64,000 bases of DNA from Ephydatia muelleri (Eukaryota; Porifera; Demospongiae; Spongillida; Spongillidae). How positions within the stretch are numbered: position 1 is the first letter of the stretch; every line of letters begins with the position of its first letter. Both the position numbers and the translations under genes were made by a program. The notes under the pieces were generated by a model. It ran no database searches, was not told the DNA's origin, and saw nothing but the letters and a program-made list of their open reading frames with translations. Shown here piece after piece: positions 33,895-46,900 of this stretch. The stretch covers positions 1-64,000 of the forward strand of contig JABACO010000016.1 of assembly GCA_013339895.1 (NCBI GenBank), given 5' to 3'.

Positions 33895-34058
33895 AAATTT
33901 GGAGGAGCATTGCGGTTGTTTTTTCTTTTTTGACTATGCGGTATAATTTGATAGATGGTCCACAGGATTCATACACATTACACAAACGAATAACCTACAA
34001 CATTGTCTTCGCTTTCGACCGCTCTCAAAAATCTCTTGTCCATATCGTATTCTGCGTA

Positions 34059-34122
34059 TTCTCCCGAGAAGCACGACCGGTTTCGGAACCTGTATGCGTT
34101 CCTTCTTCAGGTGACGGGAAAA
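34059..34122 (-). ncRNA. Hammerhead ribozyme of the Penelope element
   Basis: Minus-strand reading fits the type-I hammerhead core. Stem I is formed by ttttcccg/cgggagaa plus cac/gtg, with an internal loop. The core ctgaaga fits CUGANGA. Stem II is ggaac/gttcc with an 8-base loop, with one extra A before it. Then come gaa and a minimal stem III acc/ggt, with cleavage predicted after the C of ggtc. The 3-bp stem III without a loop suggests that activity needs a dimer. Hammerhead motifs are known in the pseudo-LTRs of Penelope elements, and the position between stop codon and ORF start agrees. It would self-cleave the element RNA. Confidence 0.85.
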
Positions 34123-34186
34123 TGGCAATATTTGAGCAAGTTTCGCGTTTAAATTAAGTCCTTCGTTTCCGGTTTAGTTCACGTGA

Positions 34187-36923
34187 TCACATGATGACGT
34201 TACTCCAAGATCCGCTGGTCCCGAGACCCGTTTGAGGATGTTGTTTGGGTACTCGGTAGTCTGCTGGGACTCTGCAGTGTTGGTAGATGTCAAATGGTTG
34301 GCTGTCTTGTGGTACGTTTCTTGGGGTCTGGTTTTTTAGTTTTGCTGAGACTAGCATGTTGCTCAGTGACCGGTTCTTTTTTAGTGCAATGCGGGGGGGC
34401 ATCGGGTAGAGCTCGTTTAGAAGTGGATTCTTTTTGACATCCATCCAGATCAAGTTTAGCTCCGTTCGAAATTGGGATACGTGGGTATTGTAGGTTAGTG
34501 CCATTGTCGGTGTACCTGGTGTTTGTATCGCGGTCTGTTTGCTTTTGTGTATGATTGTGTGTCTGTCTTTGTATCGTACACGTCTGATCAGCGGTTTGAT
34601 GGTTTTTTCATCGTATCCCCTCGATAGGAGAGCGTTTTGGACTTTGTGGATCTGTTGAAGGAAGTTTACTTTGTCCGTGTTTGTCCTGAGAGCTCTGTAT
34701 GATTCTCCTAGTGCTATACTCTTTCCCACGCCACCGGGGTGGAATGATGATGCATGGACATATGCTTGTGTGTTGGTAGGTTTTGTGTACGTTTTGATGT
34801 CCAGCGTATGTTTGGTTTGAAAGTTTGTGCCTTTGTGTATGGTCATGTCCAAGAAGTTTATTTCGGTCTCTGAGCATTCACTGGTAAATTTTATCGTTGG
34901 GTGCAGTTTGTTGCACTGTTGAACAAAGTGTTCAAAGTCCGTTTGGGGACCCTGCCAAACCACAAAGATATCATCAATGTAGCGAACCCATAGTTTGATT
35001 TTGTCTGCACCAGGTTCTATGAGTTTCTTCTCAAGTTCTCCCATAAAGATTCCACTGTATGAGGGGGCCATTATGTTACCCATTGGGACCCCTCTAATCT
35101 GAATGTAGTGTTCTCCGTTAAATTCAAAGACGTTGTTGTGAGTGATCATGTCTAAGAGTTCCTTCATGACTGCCATGTCTGGGATGTCTGTTGCACATTT
35201 CATGTTTTCTAAGGCTCTGATTGCAGCTCTATTCCCTTCGTCTATGGGGATGTTTGTGTACATGTTTGTCACATCAATGGAACATAGTAGGATGTCTGTT
35301 GAGAAAGTCATCTTTTCAATGGTTTTTATAAAGTGTGTGGAATCACTTATGTATGATGGGATGAGTTTAACGGCTTGTTTTAGCCAGTGGTCTAGGAACG
35401 CGGAGATGTTTGAAGTAACGCTATTGATACACGAGCATATGGGTCTGTATGCATGAGGATTCTTGTGTAGTTTGATAAGGAAGTACATTAGGCTGGTTCT
35501 GTGGTTTATTGGTGGGAGGCAGAATTTATGATGTGACTTACTGAGCAGGTTCTTTTCCTTGAGTTTGTCCAGTTTGATTGTGATAGTTTTCTTGGTCGTG
35601 TCTGTGATATCTCCAGGTAGTCTGGTGTAGGTCTGCTTGTCGTCTAGGTGTTTATGACCTGCCTCTATATATTTCTCTCTGTCCAGCAGGACTATGGTAC
35701 TTCCTTTGTCGGATGTGTTGATGATTACATCGTGTTGTTGAGACAGTTTCTTGATTATGCTCATGCCATCTCTTGGGAGGTTGGTCCGACCTGTGGTTGG
35801 ATGGATCTGAGAAAGTGTGAGTCGGATTCTATTGATCAAGTTTTCTAAGTCTTGGGAGTCTGTGGGTTTAGGAATGTGTTTTGATTTTAGTCTGAATGGG
35901 TTATGTTTGGTCTGTGTATTTCTGTGGATGTACCTGAGTCTTAGTTTTCTAATAAAGTTTTCTATTTCTGTATTGATTTGTACGTCTCTGGGACGTGTGT
36001 GAGGGATGAAGGTTAGACCCTTGGACAGTATGTTTAGTTCTGTCTGTGTGGGTAGGTATGATGACAGGTTGACCACATTGTCATGCAATTTATGAGCACT
36101 CAAACACTCTTTATACAATTGATTGTGTTTAGATCTGAGTTTGGGGTTTCTTCTTGCCCGTTTACTGTTTGGCACGGTTTTTCCACTCTCTTCTCTGGGG
36201 GGGTCCACGTTTCGGGGTGTAGTGTTTTCTTCCGCTCGGGGTGCTGTGGAGTGTTGTGAGGTAACATACGTTTTAGTATATTTGTGGTCAGAGTCATACC
36301 TTTGATAATCAGAGGTTTTTTGTTTTTTCAGTGGTCTATTCTCCTCTGTTGCGAGTTTGGCCAGGGAAGTTTGGTCCCTTTCTTGTTTAACGGCCCTCGC
36401 TTCGCCTTCAGCGCGTTTTAGGGAGTCCTCATACGTGCGTTTTAGTGCCTTCCTCTGGGTGTCTGAGAGGGAGGTATCCGTAATGCATTCCAAGACAGAG
36501 GTCTGCTGTCTTATTATTGCCTCAGTTTTTTGGGCAATGAGTCTGGCATAATGTTGTTTGGCTACGTTTATGTAGCCCAGTGTATTAATCTTTGTCTGCT
36601 CTTTCCATTCTCTCTCAGTGTCTTCGTTGGCGCCTACGAGCATCATCCGCGGTTCAACCGTGAGGCCTTTGGGCAGCCGATTGCTTTCAACCGCTTTTGA
36701 CAGGTGGTCTACGTGATGGCTGGCATGAGCGATGTCTGTCATCATGTTTTTGATGTCTGCCATATTGGTCTGTAGTTTGAGTCTGGCAGTATCCATGACG
36801 GATGGGGTACCCCGTGGAGTGTCTGTTATTCCACGGGAACTCCCGGCTTGGGCGATTGGAATATCATTTTGGCAGAGGGACCCCAGGAGTCGTTCCATCC
36901 TCATGTTCTCAGTCTCCGCTGAG
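34187..36923 (-). CDS. Penelope-like reverse transcriptase, 5'-truncated frame
   Basis: About 910 codons. It begins inside the shared block AETENMRMERLLGSLCQN. A charged coiled-coil N-terminal region is followed by the Penelope-typical NLSSYLPTQTELNILSKGL. The reverse transcriptase fingers and palm contain AYRPICSCINS, CSIDVTNMYTNIP, IRGVPMGNIMAPSYSG and the catalytic YIDDIF (DD codons at 34970-34975), then INFLDMTIHKG. The thumb-like C-terminus ends GSWSNVIM at 34187. Conserved Penelope elements usually continue into a GIY-YIG endonuclease; here the frame ends without one. The reading frame is intact, so the copy is young or was recently active in trans. The upstream Met at 36949 lies in flanking DNA and is not the native start. 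Confidence 0.9.
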
Positions 36924-37081
36924 TTTGGAATATGTGTATACCATGCCACTTGTTGTACAAATTGATCATCCCATGTTCAAAATAGTCCTAATTGAGGACT
37001 GGTAGTCATGGGCAAATAGAAAGGCATATTATAAGAGTTAAGAAATAGGCATTTGGCTACATTTATCACGCATAATGATTT
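36924..37081 (+). repeat. Right copy of target duplication flanking the Penelope element
   Basis: 158 bp made of two blocks that match 32324-32444 and 33271-33310. It lacks the ~826 bp separating those blocks on the left side. It starts exactly where the Penelope sequence ends (ctccgctgag then tttggaat). Confidence 0.85.
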
Positions 37082-39424
37082 AAACATATCAATGATAAAT
37101 ATATTCATGACTTTTACAAATTCTCTATAATCATTCTTCATTTTAATGATTTGAATGGTCATTCAAAACCATTTGAATACTTGGAATCTTATTTGGTTTG
37201 GATTATGCGAGTTGAAATGGCGAGAATATCTGTGAGTTTTGTTTAAATCTGTCATCGTCTGGTTTACTGACACGAAAATCAAAAACTTTGGGCTTCGTAC
37301 ATATACGTATTGTATGCTTCAGTGCCACTCTATTATACATGTACATGTGCATATATAGTACAAATGTAAGCAGAATTGTCAGCATGCATAGATATCATTC
37401 TTGCTCTGTATTTCCCTCCCACAAAATATGCTGTTAACAATGTTTGCTTGCATCCTCATTTAATGTCCCAAGTATATGCTTATAGAAATATACAGTTGTT
37501 CCTTCAATTGCAGTTGTGAGCACCACTAACTACTTGAGCTTTAGAGCAAAATAAGAAAGAAGTTATATGAAATGATGTATCGATGCACTCTCTTCCAACA
37601 AGAAGTTATCAAGAATTTGCATGGATTTGGTATTTGTCTATGAAATGATTTTCACTTTAAATTTGTAGTTTATTATAGACTTTTATTGAATGATCTTTTT
37701 GTTTATCATAAATCTCTCTGGATCTGTTGTAATTTGGGACTGAAGAATGTCTGAGATGTAGAGGTGTTTGCCCCATTGATGAGTTATAAATTCATTGCAA
37801 AATGTATGACAGGCAACATGTATTTGCTCATTTATTACATAAAAATGATTCTGCAAAAGGTTCAACCCTTTTCCTGGTTGTTTGAATATGCTTTGTATTG
37901 GTGTTATAAGATATATCTCAATACAATAAAATGCTAACTATACTACTCATGATTAAATTTTCAGGCCATTGCCAAATTGTTAGGTCCTTTTTGAAGCAAT
38001 GATACATCTTAATGGACAACTTAGTGGCTATTTCCATGTTGTTCATATAGTAGAGAAGATGATATCCAATTGTCAGATGATGAGTTTGTGTTGCTTAGGG
38101 TTAGGGTTAGGGTTATGATGTGTAAAGGGTAAGGAGGTGCCAAAATAGCTAGCTGAAGAACTTGTTGCAAAGTACAAGGTTTGTGGTATATGATGTTTTG
38201 TCAGTTTCAACACCTTCGCATTATTGTGTAACGTGGTTTGAGATTCAGGATGGAAGGGTGTGTCTATCTGTTCTGCACAAAAAACTGGATGCATTAGTTT
38301 TGTTGCTAAAGGCATTTCTGTATTCCAGTAGCTTCAGAGCCAAACACATTGCTATAGTAACATTATTTCAATGGGAACTGCATTATGACTGGTGCACTGC
38401 AGTCAGGTTGATTAATATCTGTGTCGTTGCTTGTTTTCTATGGCAGATCTGTTAGCAGCTGGCATGGTCTCAGTTTGCGAATTTGAAGGATACGGAGTTG
38501 CATCATCTGGAACTGGAGGTCCCTGATACACTGCTCAGTGGAAAGGCTGACAGTACTACTAGGAAGTACAGTGGAGCATTCCAGATATGGAAGCTGTGGG
38601 CAGAGGCAGAGGGGTTGGTGTTGAGCATATAAAACAGATCAGTTTAGGAAGGGTGCTATGCTGGTAGTGGGGAGAACAAGATAAGATTGGCATGTGGGGA
38701 TTATGGTTATGGAGCGTTACTTTTGCATGGGTAAGCTGATTATTGAGTAGCACGACAAGGTGTTTAGGGCACTTGTGCACATCAATAAAGGGGAAAGTTG
38801 TGTAAGTCGACTGGACTGCAGACTGAAGTAACTGCCGGAGATCTGAAGTGGAACATGGTGCTGCATGGACAGCAGGCAGGTTATGCTGCAGTGGAGAGGG
38901 AAACATTCAGTGGTGTCATGTGACATTCAGTTGCCCCTTTTCTGTTTTATGGCTGTCTTGTCGTATGAATAGATGCTGGCACAAATGTGATGGTCAAGTG
39001 GCTGAGCGTAGCAATAACAATGTAAGGCCATGTGACGGGAGCAAACATGCATTCTTCCTATATTTTCTCATAACCTCCAAGTCGCAGATTAGATGAAGTA
39101 TATATTTCGGTTGTTCAAAATGCAAAGTTTGAGTTTTACACATGCAGGTTTATATAATCATAGGCTATTAAACTAAGTGGCGGGCTTCCTACGCAACATT
39201 GCCCCGATCATCTGCTTACGTAGACCGCACAAAAGTTGAACTCTTAAGTCATGCAGAAGAGTGTGAGTTATGGGAGGTAAACCCTAAACATCGTCTAGGA
39301 GAGAGATAGAATTCTTACCATGGGCACCCCCTCCTCTCTTACAGCAGCTTCCAACTCGATAGAAAAAACGTTCTATTGAAGCCCCGGCAGATGTGCGCGA
39401 GCGATCATTAACGTACGTATCCCC
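37082..39424. other. Spacer without recognised genes
   Basis: AT-rich. Open frames at 38073-38315 and 38559-38906 (minus) and 38162-38455 (plus) lack domains. The only defined item is a short telomere-type repeat at 38095-38115. Confidence 0.5.
38095..38115 (+). repeat. Interstitial telomere-type repeat, 3.5 units
   Basis: TTAGGG is repeated three times and followed by TTA. This is the metazoan telomere motif. The tract is too short to be a telomere and may mark an old break repair or insertion. Confidence 0.85.
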
Positions 39425-40020
39425 TTTTAATCCTCCAAGATGTGGTCCAATAGGCTGTAGTTGTATTCACGGCATGAAATACTGTAAGTGTACATGTGAT
39501 TCTCGCCCCACCAGATTTATAGCCTGGCGGGCGTGGCGATTTAGGTTTTATTGCACAGCGTGGCGAACAAAGTAGTGTACTTCTAACACCAGGGAAGCTA
39601 GGGGGAAGAAGAGAACCTTTTCATCAGGCCTCCCAGACGATTTCACCTCCACCCATAACGCCCATAATTTGTTAGGGTTTGGGGTCACTAAGAGGCACTT
39701 CGGCATGACCAGAGATAATATATAGATTATCTCTGGCATGACTAAACATTCAACCGCTGTGCGGTGTTTAGGCAAACGATCGAAGCAATGGTCCACGGAC
39801 GTTCCGTTGACCGCTCCGTTTCTACACTGCGTAACAAGCGATCATTACAACCGTATACCCTTTGTATTCCATCCGTAATTTTGAAATCCTTCTTACGATA
39901 ATAAAATAAAAATAAAATAAATAATAAATAATAAAATAAAAAAATATACATAACATTAAATCAAAAAAGAAAAATTATTTTTACCGTATACATTTACCCG
40001 ATTTTTGACACCGCGCTGAA
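39425..40020 (-). repeat. Dispersed ~560-bp repeat, copy B (inverted)
   Basis: Reverse-complement match to 28551-29110. It runs from ggtccaataggctgtag through the shared ccataatttgttagggttt block and the AT-rich stretch near 39900-39960 to atttttgacaccgcgctgaa. It carries an extra hairpin of about 36 bp (39709-39744, ccagagataatat...attatctctgg) that copy A lacks. Confidence 0.85.
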
Positions 40021-40980
40021 GTTAGCCTCACATTCCACAGCCTATCATTCGTAATTCGTTTAACACTTGAGGTGCTAACTTTTGCTCAAGCGGCTGAGTG
40101 TATTCATAAGTCATATGACGTCTCCGCTGAGCGTATCATACATGTACTGCCGGCAATTTTCAATGGTTTGATGATTAGCGATCAGCCTGGCAGGCTGCAC
40201 AGAATTGGCACAATTGGAGTAACGAAACTTGTAAAGTATTATACTTGCTGTTTTTCTACGTGTTTGCATTTAGTATGTATTGATTATACTTGCTGTCTAA
40301 AATAACAATATAATGAAATGTATTTGAGCAAGCTGGTCCAGCCAGCCAACCAACATGGTTATTTACTAACAGCATACATTATTGTAAACAGGAAACGATG
40401 GTAGTGTGTGATTAAGAAAGTGTTTTATTGCCTTCTTTCTCTCAAGGTTAAATGTGTTCATCAGTAGAGCTACGACAATCTGGAAATGTAAAGAATTTAC
40501 ACATTGTGATTTATGTTCTATTTTCTACCATTGATACATTAACTCACCTCTGGCCAAACTACACACTTGTTTACTAAAGATAACGACAGGGCAGCCTGTT
40601 TTTTAACATCACAGTCAAGTTCTTGAAGATAGTAAAACACTTCTAATACCTGTAAATGGGAGGAATGTTCCTAATGTCAAATTGATGGGTGAGAATTGTG
40701 TACCATGTCAGAACATTCTAAAAGAGGCCAGTACAAATCTTCTTTATGCAGCTGTTTAATTTCATTAAAGTAGATTTGAAGATCTGATACGGTATCTTTA
40801 CTCAAGATGGCCCGGAGGGTTGGCTAAAGGATGAATAAATTGTCATGTGTATCAATAATTATTACAGTTTAAACCTCAAGATCTTTCACAACTCTTCTTA
40901 TTATGTGTCGTGGAAATGGATAATGCTTACTAGAAAATTAGTTCCAGACATTTAGTAAAGTTCAAATCACTGTAAAATGC
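40021..40980. other. Spacer downstream of the PHD/DDE/Ulp1 gene
   Basis: No coding frame with a recognisable domain. It should contain the 3' untranslated region of the minus-strand gene ending at 40981. Confidence 0.5.
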
Positions 40981-43900
40981 TTACTCCAAGGTTTTTCTTT
41001 TGAAGTGTGGGAAGTTCTTCATGTAAAAAGACTTTCCCCATCTCAGTGCAAAGATGTCGTCTGGATCAGGTGCATTCCTAAAATCAGGCACTAGAAAATC
41101 TTGGGGAACACCAGCATTGTGATCACCATCAGTGTCACTGTTGCAATCAGTGTCATTTTCAGCTTCTGCATAACTGTCATCCTCATCATCAGCTGCATCA
41201 ATATCACATCCCAAACTTCCAGCATTGGACTCTACAAAGACTGAGATGAATAGTGACATGGCAGCACAGGTTGAAAAGTCTCACCTTGATCTTGCTTTGC
41301 ACAAATTGTGCGTTCTGCCTGAGGCAATTTCACTTCTTCATTATGATCCTGTGTACATAAGAGGTGTATTTGAGATTAAACACATTGCATTGTCCATTAC
41401 AGATATGCTGCTGCTTTTCTCCACTATGTGTGTAGGTTGAAGACAAATAGGAGAAATTACAAAAGAAACATGCAATAGATATGAACAGTATACCAATTGG
41501 CTGTAGATCTCCCACTGAAAGCTCATAAACCATTTGTAATCTAAATGCATCCATTAGTCCCTGCAGATTGCAGCAGAATCAGATTACAGACCTACTAGAC
41601 AAATTTATTTTACTTGAGTATGTAGAAGAGGTAGTTGGTCAACAATAAGTCGTGCTGCCTACAAGTATAAAGTAGAACACTAAATAAATAAGTCAAGCAT
41701 GTCAGAATTATGAACAACTCACAAAGCACACAAATACGCCACAATCTGTTGGGTTTCTTTGCATTGGGGAATTACTCCCCTGAAAAGTAGCTATATCAAA
41801 CAAGCATATGTTACATTTTGAATCAAAGCAGACCACTGAATCTTGGTATGTCCAATGGTGCATTAAATCCTCAAAGTCTGATTGATGTCGTAGCTCATTA
41901 CTGATATATAACCTGTATAACGTGCACACCTGCTAAGTCTGAACAAAATATATGGATAACTTACCAAATCCAGTTCACAGCATCAATGTTACTTTGATGC
42001 AATGAATCAATACATCTGATCACATGCCTCTGAATGTGCACAACCTATAAGGATTATTACAATGAAGACTTTTTGCAATGCGTAAATGTACTTACCAATA
42101 GGCTCCAATGCTGTGGCTTGTGTACAGGAAACAGCAAGACTTCATTTTTCAGCAAATCTTTCCCCTATATTGTACACTGTATATTCAGCTCGTATTAGTA
42201 AAACCTATCTCTTCTTCTTACCTTACAGTACCGTTTCACTGCTGAATATCCCTTTGCTTTTAGCAGAGGTATAAATGTAGGATCAAACCACTTTGTCATT
42301 ATTCCGTGCTGAAACATATCACTATTATACTCCATACAGCCCTGTTAAGGTTATGTAATAATACTTTCTGCATATTACTTCTTTGCATAAGCTCAAAATA
42401 TGAGGCAATTATCTGTAATTGTAAGTTCTTTGCTTCATAACGTCAAAAAAATGGTATTAATGAATTTACCTTGGAGTCGATCCATCCTCCAGATGCTACA
42501 TTTATCAGGTCCTGTTTCTCAAGCTGGAATGTTGAACTAGGCATAGGAACCTTGAGCTTAAGCTGAATAGATGAATTCTAGCTTGCTTTCCATTACTGCA
42601 GAAGCATATTGAAACAATACCTCAGCTTCTAAATGTTCAGGTAGCCCTGGATATCGCTATGTTGTAAAAGGCATCCTTGTGGTACATAGCAGCAATGTGC
42701 TCTGAACATTACACCTACTAGGTTTGAATTAGTTGAGTTTGGAGTCGTCAAATCAGCAGTACATTCATCTAGAAGTGCCTTTATAAATGTAAAATATAAG
42801 TAACCAATATGTAAATGACCGCTAACTTACCACTGCCATTGGTGATGTATACAATGCAAGACAAACATTTTCCTGCCACAAATGTAATATGAATGAATGT
42901 ATGAACAAACCACCCTGTACAACCTGCACTTCTTGTGAACATATGTAATCAAATGATGTGATGATGCTGACTTGTGTGTCACTGTATCTGATCCATTGAT
43001 CTCTGCTCCTAGCAAGGCATGTGTCTATGTGCGTGAAGGAAATTATAATGCAGTGTAAGGTACTATTTGATTTGAAATAATATTTACAGTGGCCTTTTCC
43101 TGTATGTGTGCCATGATGAATCTGCAGTTTTTTTTAGTAGTACAACGCACATGAATACTACTATACAAAACGCTAGATACTTACCACTAGTGCAGAAAGT
43201 TCATATTTTGGCTTGTTCGTGGCATGTAAGTATGACACATGCTCTACACTGTATGCACAAATGTGGTTTACAGTTGTGTACATGAAATTGAAAAGACATT
43301 ACCATGGCAAAAGAACTCTACAATTCAACTTCTTAGGTTTTCTAGATAGTGAAACTCTATCACAATGAATCATCATATGGCTAGGAAATGAAACTTCCCG
43401 ACTATGAATGTCCAGATGCTGATTACACTTTTCACACTCCCTGGCAAGATAGAAATGTAACAAACAATGCTTGGGACAAATTGAATTTATTACACATGGG
43501 GACCTTCCATTTCATTCAAGAAAGAGTCAATCCACATTTTCATCAATTCCATAATACTTATTTCTTGATGCTCTTCTACACTACAAGATATTACTGACCA
43601 ATCAGTAGTTTCGCACACAGGCTATACATAATAAATACATAATGTGACAAATTATCTCAATAATTAGATAATACCTTTGAGCAGCAAATGGCTTTTTTAT
43701 GCACAGTTGTCGCAAAAAGCTGGCGATACTTGGATAGCACCTATATAGGTATCCAATTCCAAAGGTATTGTTGTGTACATGAAAACAGTAACGTTTCAGA
43801 CACTACCTTGGACCCTGTCATTAGCTGATCAAAAAGTGCAGTAAAACCTTCACAACAGTCGTTTTGACATCCCATTCTGAGGTAAGCAGCATTCATGGTA

Positions 43901-46900
43901 AGCAAAGTCTGCAAAAGTAAATAGATAAATTACATTCAATCTGTATTTCATTCTTACTGCCAGACGTGAGGGGTCAGAAGGATTATCAGATTTCACCTCA
44001 ATGCATTCCATCAGATCAACAAATGCCTTTTGAATATGTGAAAGATATTCAATCTTCATTGCTGGGAAAAACAGTAGTAGTATATAATATTATACGTATG
44101 ATTACTCAGATTTGTATACATTTTAGGATAAGATGTAATGGTGTTGTCAGTAATACTTGCAATATAGAATTCAACCAACACAGATTAGCAGAATTTTCAA
44201 GGCCCTTGTTCACTTTTCGTGCTACATCGAGCACAGCTCCATCCTTTTTAAATAGATACCATGTAAATAGGTGGAAGAACGTGCAAATAATATTACAATT
44301 GCGGCCATGTGCGATGATTTCAGCTCAGATGATTCACTTATAATAATAAATTGGATTAAAAGTAAAGTTAATAAACATGATATATATGCACGAGTAACTG
44401 TACTTTCTTCACTTACGTTGATTTTACAGCAGAAACAATACATACATCAGAATTTGTGTCAAGATTCACATCATCTACCCTACACATATAAGAATTTGCA
44501 CAACTTACAGTTGTGTATTTAACACAAAACCATTTACCTGAGATCTTCAGCTTGTGAAACTTCGACCTTGTGCACACTGATACAAAAATAAAAAGTGCAG
44601 TAAAACATGAAGGTTATGATTTCGAGCATAGATGAGTACATGTTAATTTAAAATTAAGATATTTCAGAGAACTATACCTTAGAGACATGTGGTTTAATGG
44701 AGCAACAGGTTTTTGTTGAAATAAACCACACAACCGACTCTGTTGTACATGGTCATTGTTTCGCTTAGACCATTTTTCCTTTACAGCACGTGAAGGTTTA
44801 TTGGAAGCTGATTTCTGAAATGAGAAACCTTTTGATTCACTGCAGCTGTATTATTTATTCTTTCAACCTTAATTAGCCTTCGAGATGGCTCTTGAAGGTC
44901 ATCGAAGAATTTTCTTTGCCTTGCAATCATTATGGGGAAATGTTGCCTAAGGAATACATCTGGCCTAATGTGCTTTTCACAGTGATCAACTTTTTTTAGT
45001 ATGTAATTCCAGGCTTCTACTGTTCCTGATGTTTTACATCGAGTGTTCTGACAGGGGGAGAGTAATAACATGTACAGTTGCTAATTGTTCCTGCATATTG
45101 TGATCATACCACAATAGCAGCGGATTGCAAATGGACATTTTCATCCTTATGGCGCTGCATATCTCCTAATTGTACTCGAAATAAAGGTTATTATTGCACA
45201 CAACCTTTTACTTGCATACCTAACAGAAGAGATGTCCAGAATGGTGCCATCGGCAACCATTTGTTTAGAACCACATCAAACCACTGAGGTTGATAGAAGG
45301 CATTGCTTGATTCTCCTAAATTGCTGACTTGAATCTTGTCCAATTTTAGCCGGATATAGGTGCCAAAAGGCTGCATTGATTCAGTTAAGGTATCACTGCC
45401 TTCAATGCACTCATAAGTCAGAGATGTACTGCTAACTTCTGATTCAGGTTGAGATACCATCCCTAATGAATTAATAACATCCACAATCCCATCATGTGCC
45501 TTCTTCACTCCATCTGTATTAGTTTTGTTGCAATAGAGAACCTTCATCAATGTTAGTCTCATTTCTAATTCCTGCAGTGTTGTGGCGTTCACCAGGGTAG
45601 AAAATGAATACATTGCAAATTTGTATTGCCCCTTGTGAAACCTATATGCATTAAAAAAATTCTAAGTGAATTACATAATGCATTCTTGATGAATACTAAC
45701 CACTTTTTGCATTCTTTTTTTGCTGAATTCATTACATGGCTCAAACAAGCATGAGGAAATATCTTTCTCTCGTCCTTAGACGTTGATGTTCCAGTTACAA
45801 CACGAAACGATCTATGTAGGTATTCGTGTAATGTTTCATTGTTAAATGTATGCAAAAAGCTTAACAATAAAACAATACTCCTGTCAATGATAACTTGAAG
45901 GGGTCTTATCAAGTTTCCTGTACCAAATAGCAGACCTTCAGCTCTACGAAAAGCCTCTAAAAAAAAGCTTATAGATAGCACAGTATGGTCAGAAGTGATT
46001 AGTTCTGCCACAGGAATTGGTGATCTTCCAGAAATTGGATGCTTTAGCACTAAAGCATAGTAATAGACAGTTGGAAGTTTCCCTTGTTCTTTTGGTAGTG
46101 CTATGATAGTACCTGTTGCATCACAGAATATGGGACTTTTTGGTGCCAAATCATGATATAAGCGCACAGCTACTTCATTGAAGCAGATGACACCAAATGG
46201 ATATGCATGGATATGTTGTATAAATCCACGGACTGGAGAGTCTGGGCGCATGATATTTACACTTGGCATTGAGTTTAAAAACATTTTTTGAAGGACTAAA
46301 AGAGATGTAATGAGATCTTTGTCTTCTTCTAGTTGAAGCCTTGCTTGTGATGAGATCTTCTGAAGAACAGATGTGCTGCAGCCAACTCCATCACGATTTC
46401 CTGAAACAAATTGTTCATTGTCTAGTGACATGAGTCGTCTGCAATATTCCTTAGATGGAGCAATATGGGTGTCCTGGAATGTGCTTATTATATTCTGTCT
46501 AACAGATAGGCTTAAGTTCCTCGAATGTGTTTCCCCAACTTTATGATTAATATTACCATGAAAGTCCACATTTACTGCAACTTTGTCTTCAATAAAACTG
46601 TCCTGGTTTATCCATAGCATCACAGTGACACCACAGGTTTGAAATGTACAATATCCATATGCTTTAAAAATAGCAGGAGTTTTTTTTCGTGAGTTACATT
46701 TTTTGAGCCAATGTCTCTTAAATGCAAAACAGCAGCACTTATTTAAACTCGACAAACCATGTGCCATTGCATGAACCCAAGAAGGATTCATTCTGTCACT
46801 GCAAGCAAGGAGATCCCACTGTGCTTTTGATATGCAAAACAGCCCATGCTTCTCAAGATTCTTTGTAAATTCACTACCAACAGGTATATAATTTGAATCA

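Larger units (their letters stand above)
33307..36923 (-). mobile_element. Penelope-like retroelement, circularly permuted
   Basis: On the minus strand the order is: a 5'-truncated ORF from 36923 down to the stop at 34187, a short untranslated region with a hammerhead ribozyme (34059-34122), then the ORF's N-terminal part (33894 down to 33307). The two ends share about 58 bp (33307-33364 and 36866-36923, one mismatch), so the copy is one unit length of a head-to-tail dimer opened inside the ORF. Such tandem, pseudo-LTR arrangements are typical of Penelope elements. No GIY-YIG endonuclease was seen in either part. It is flanked by long direct duplications of the target. Confidence 0.88.

Noticed and set aside
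38095..38115. A chromosome end at the TTAGGG repeats
   Set aside because: Only 3.5 units, with ordinary sequence on both sides.
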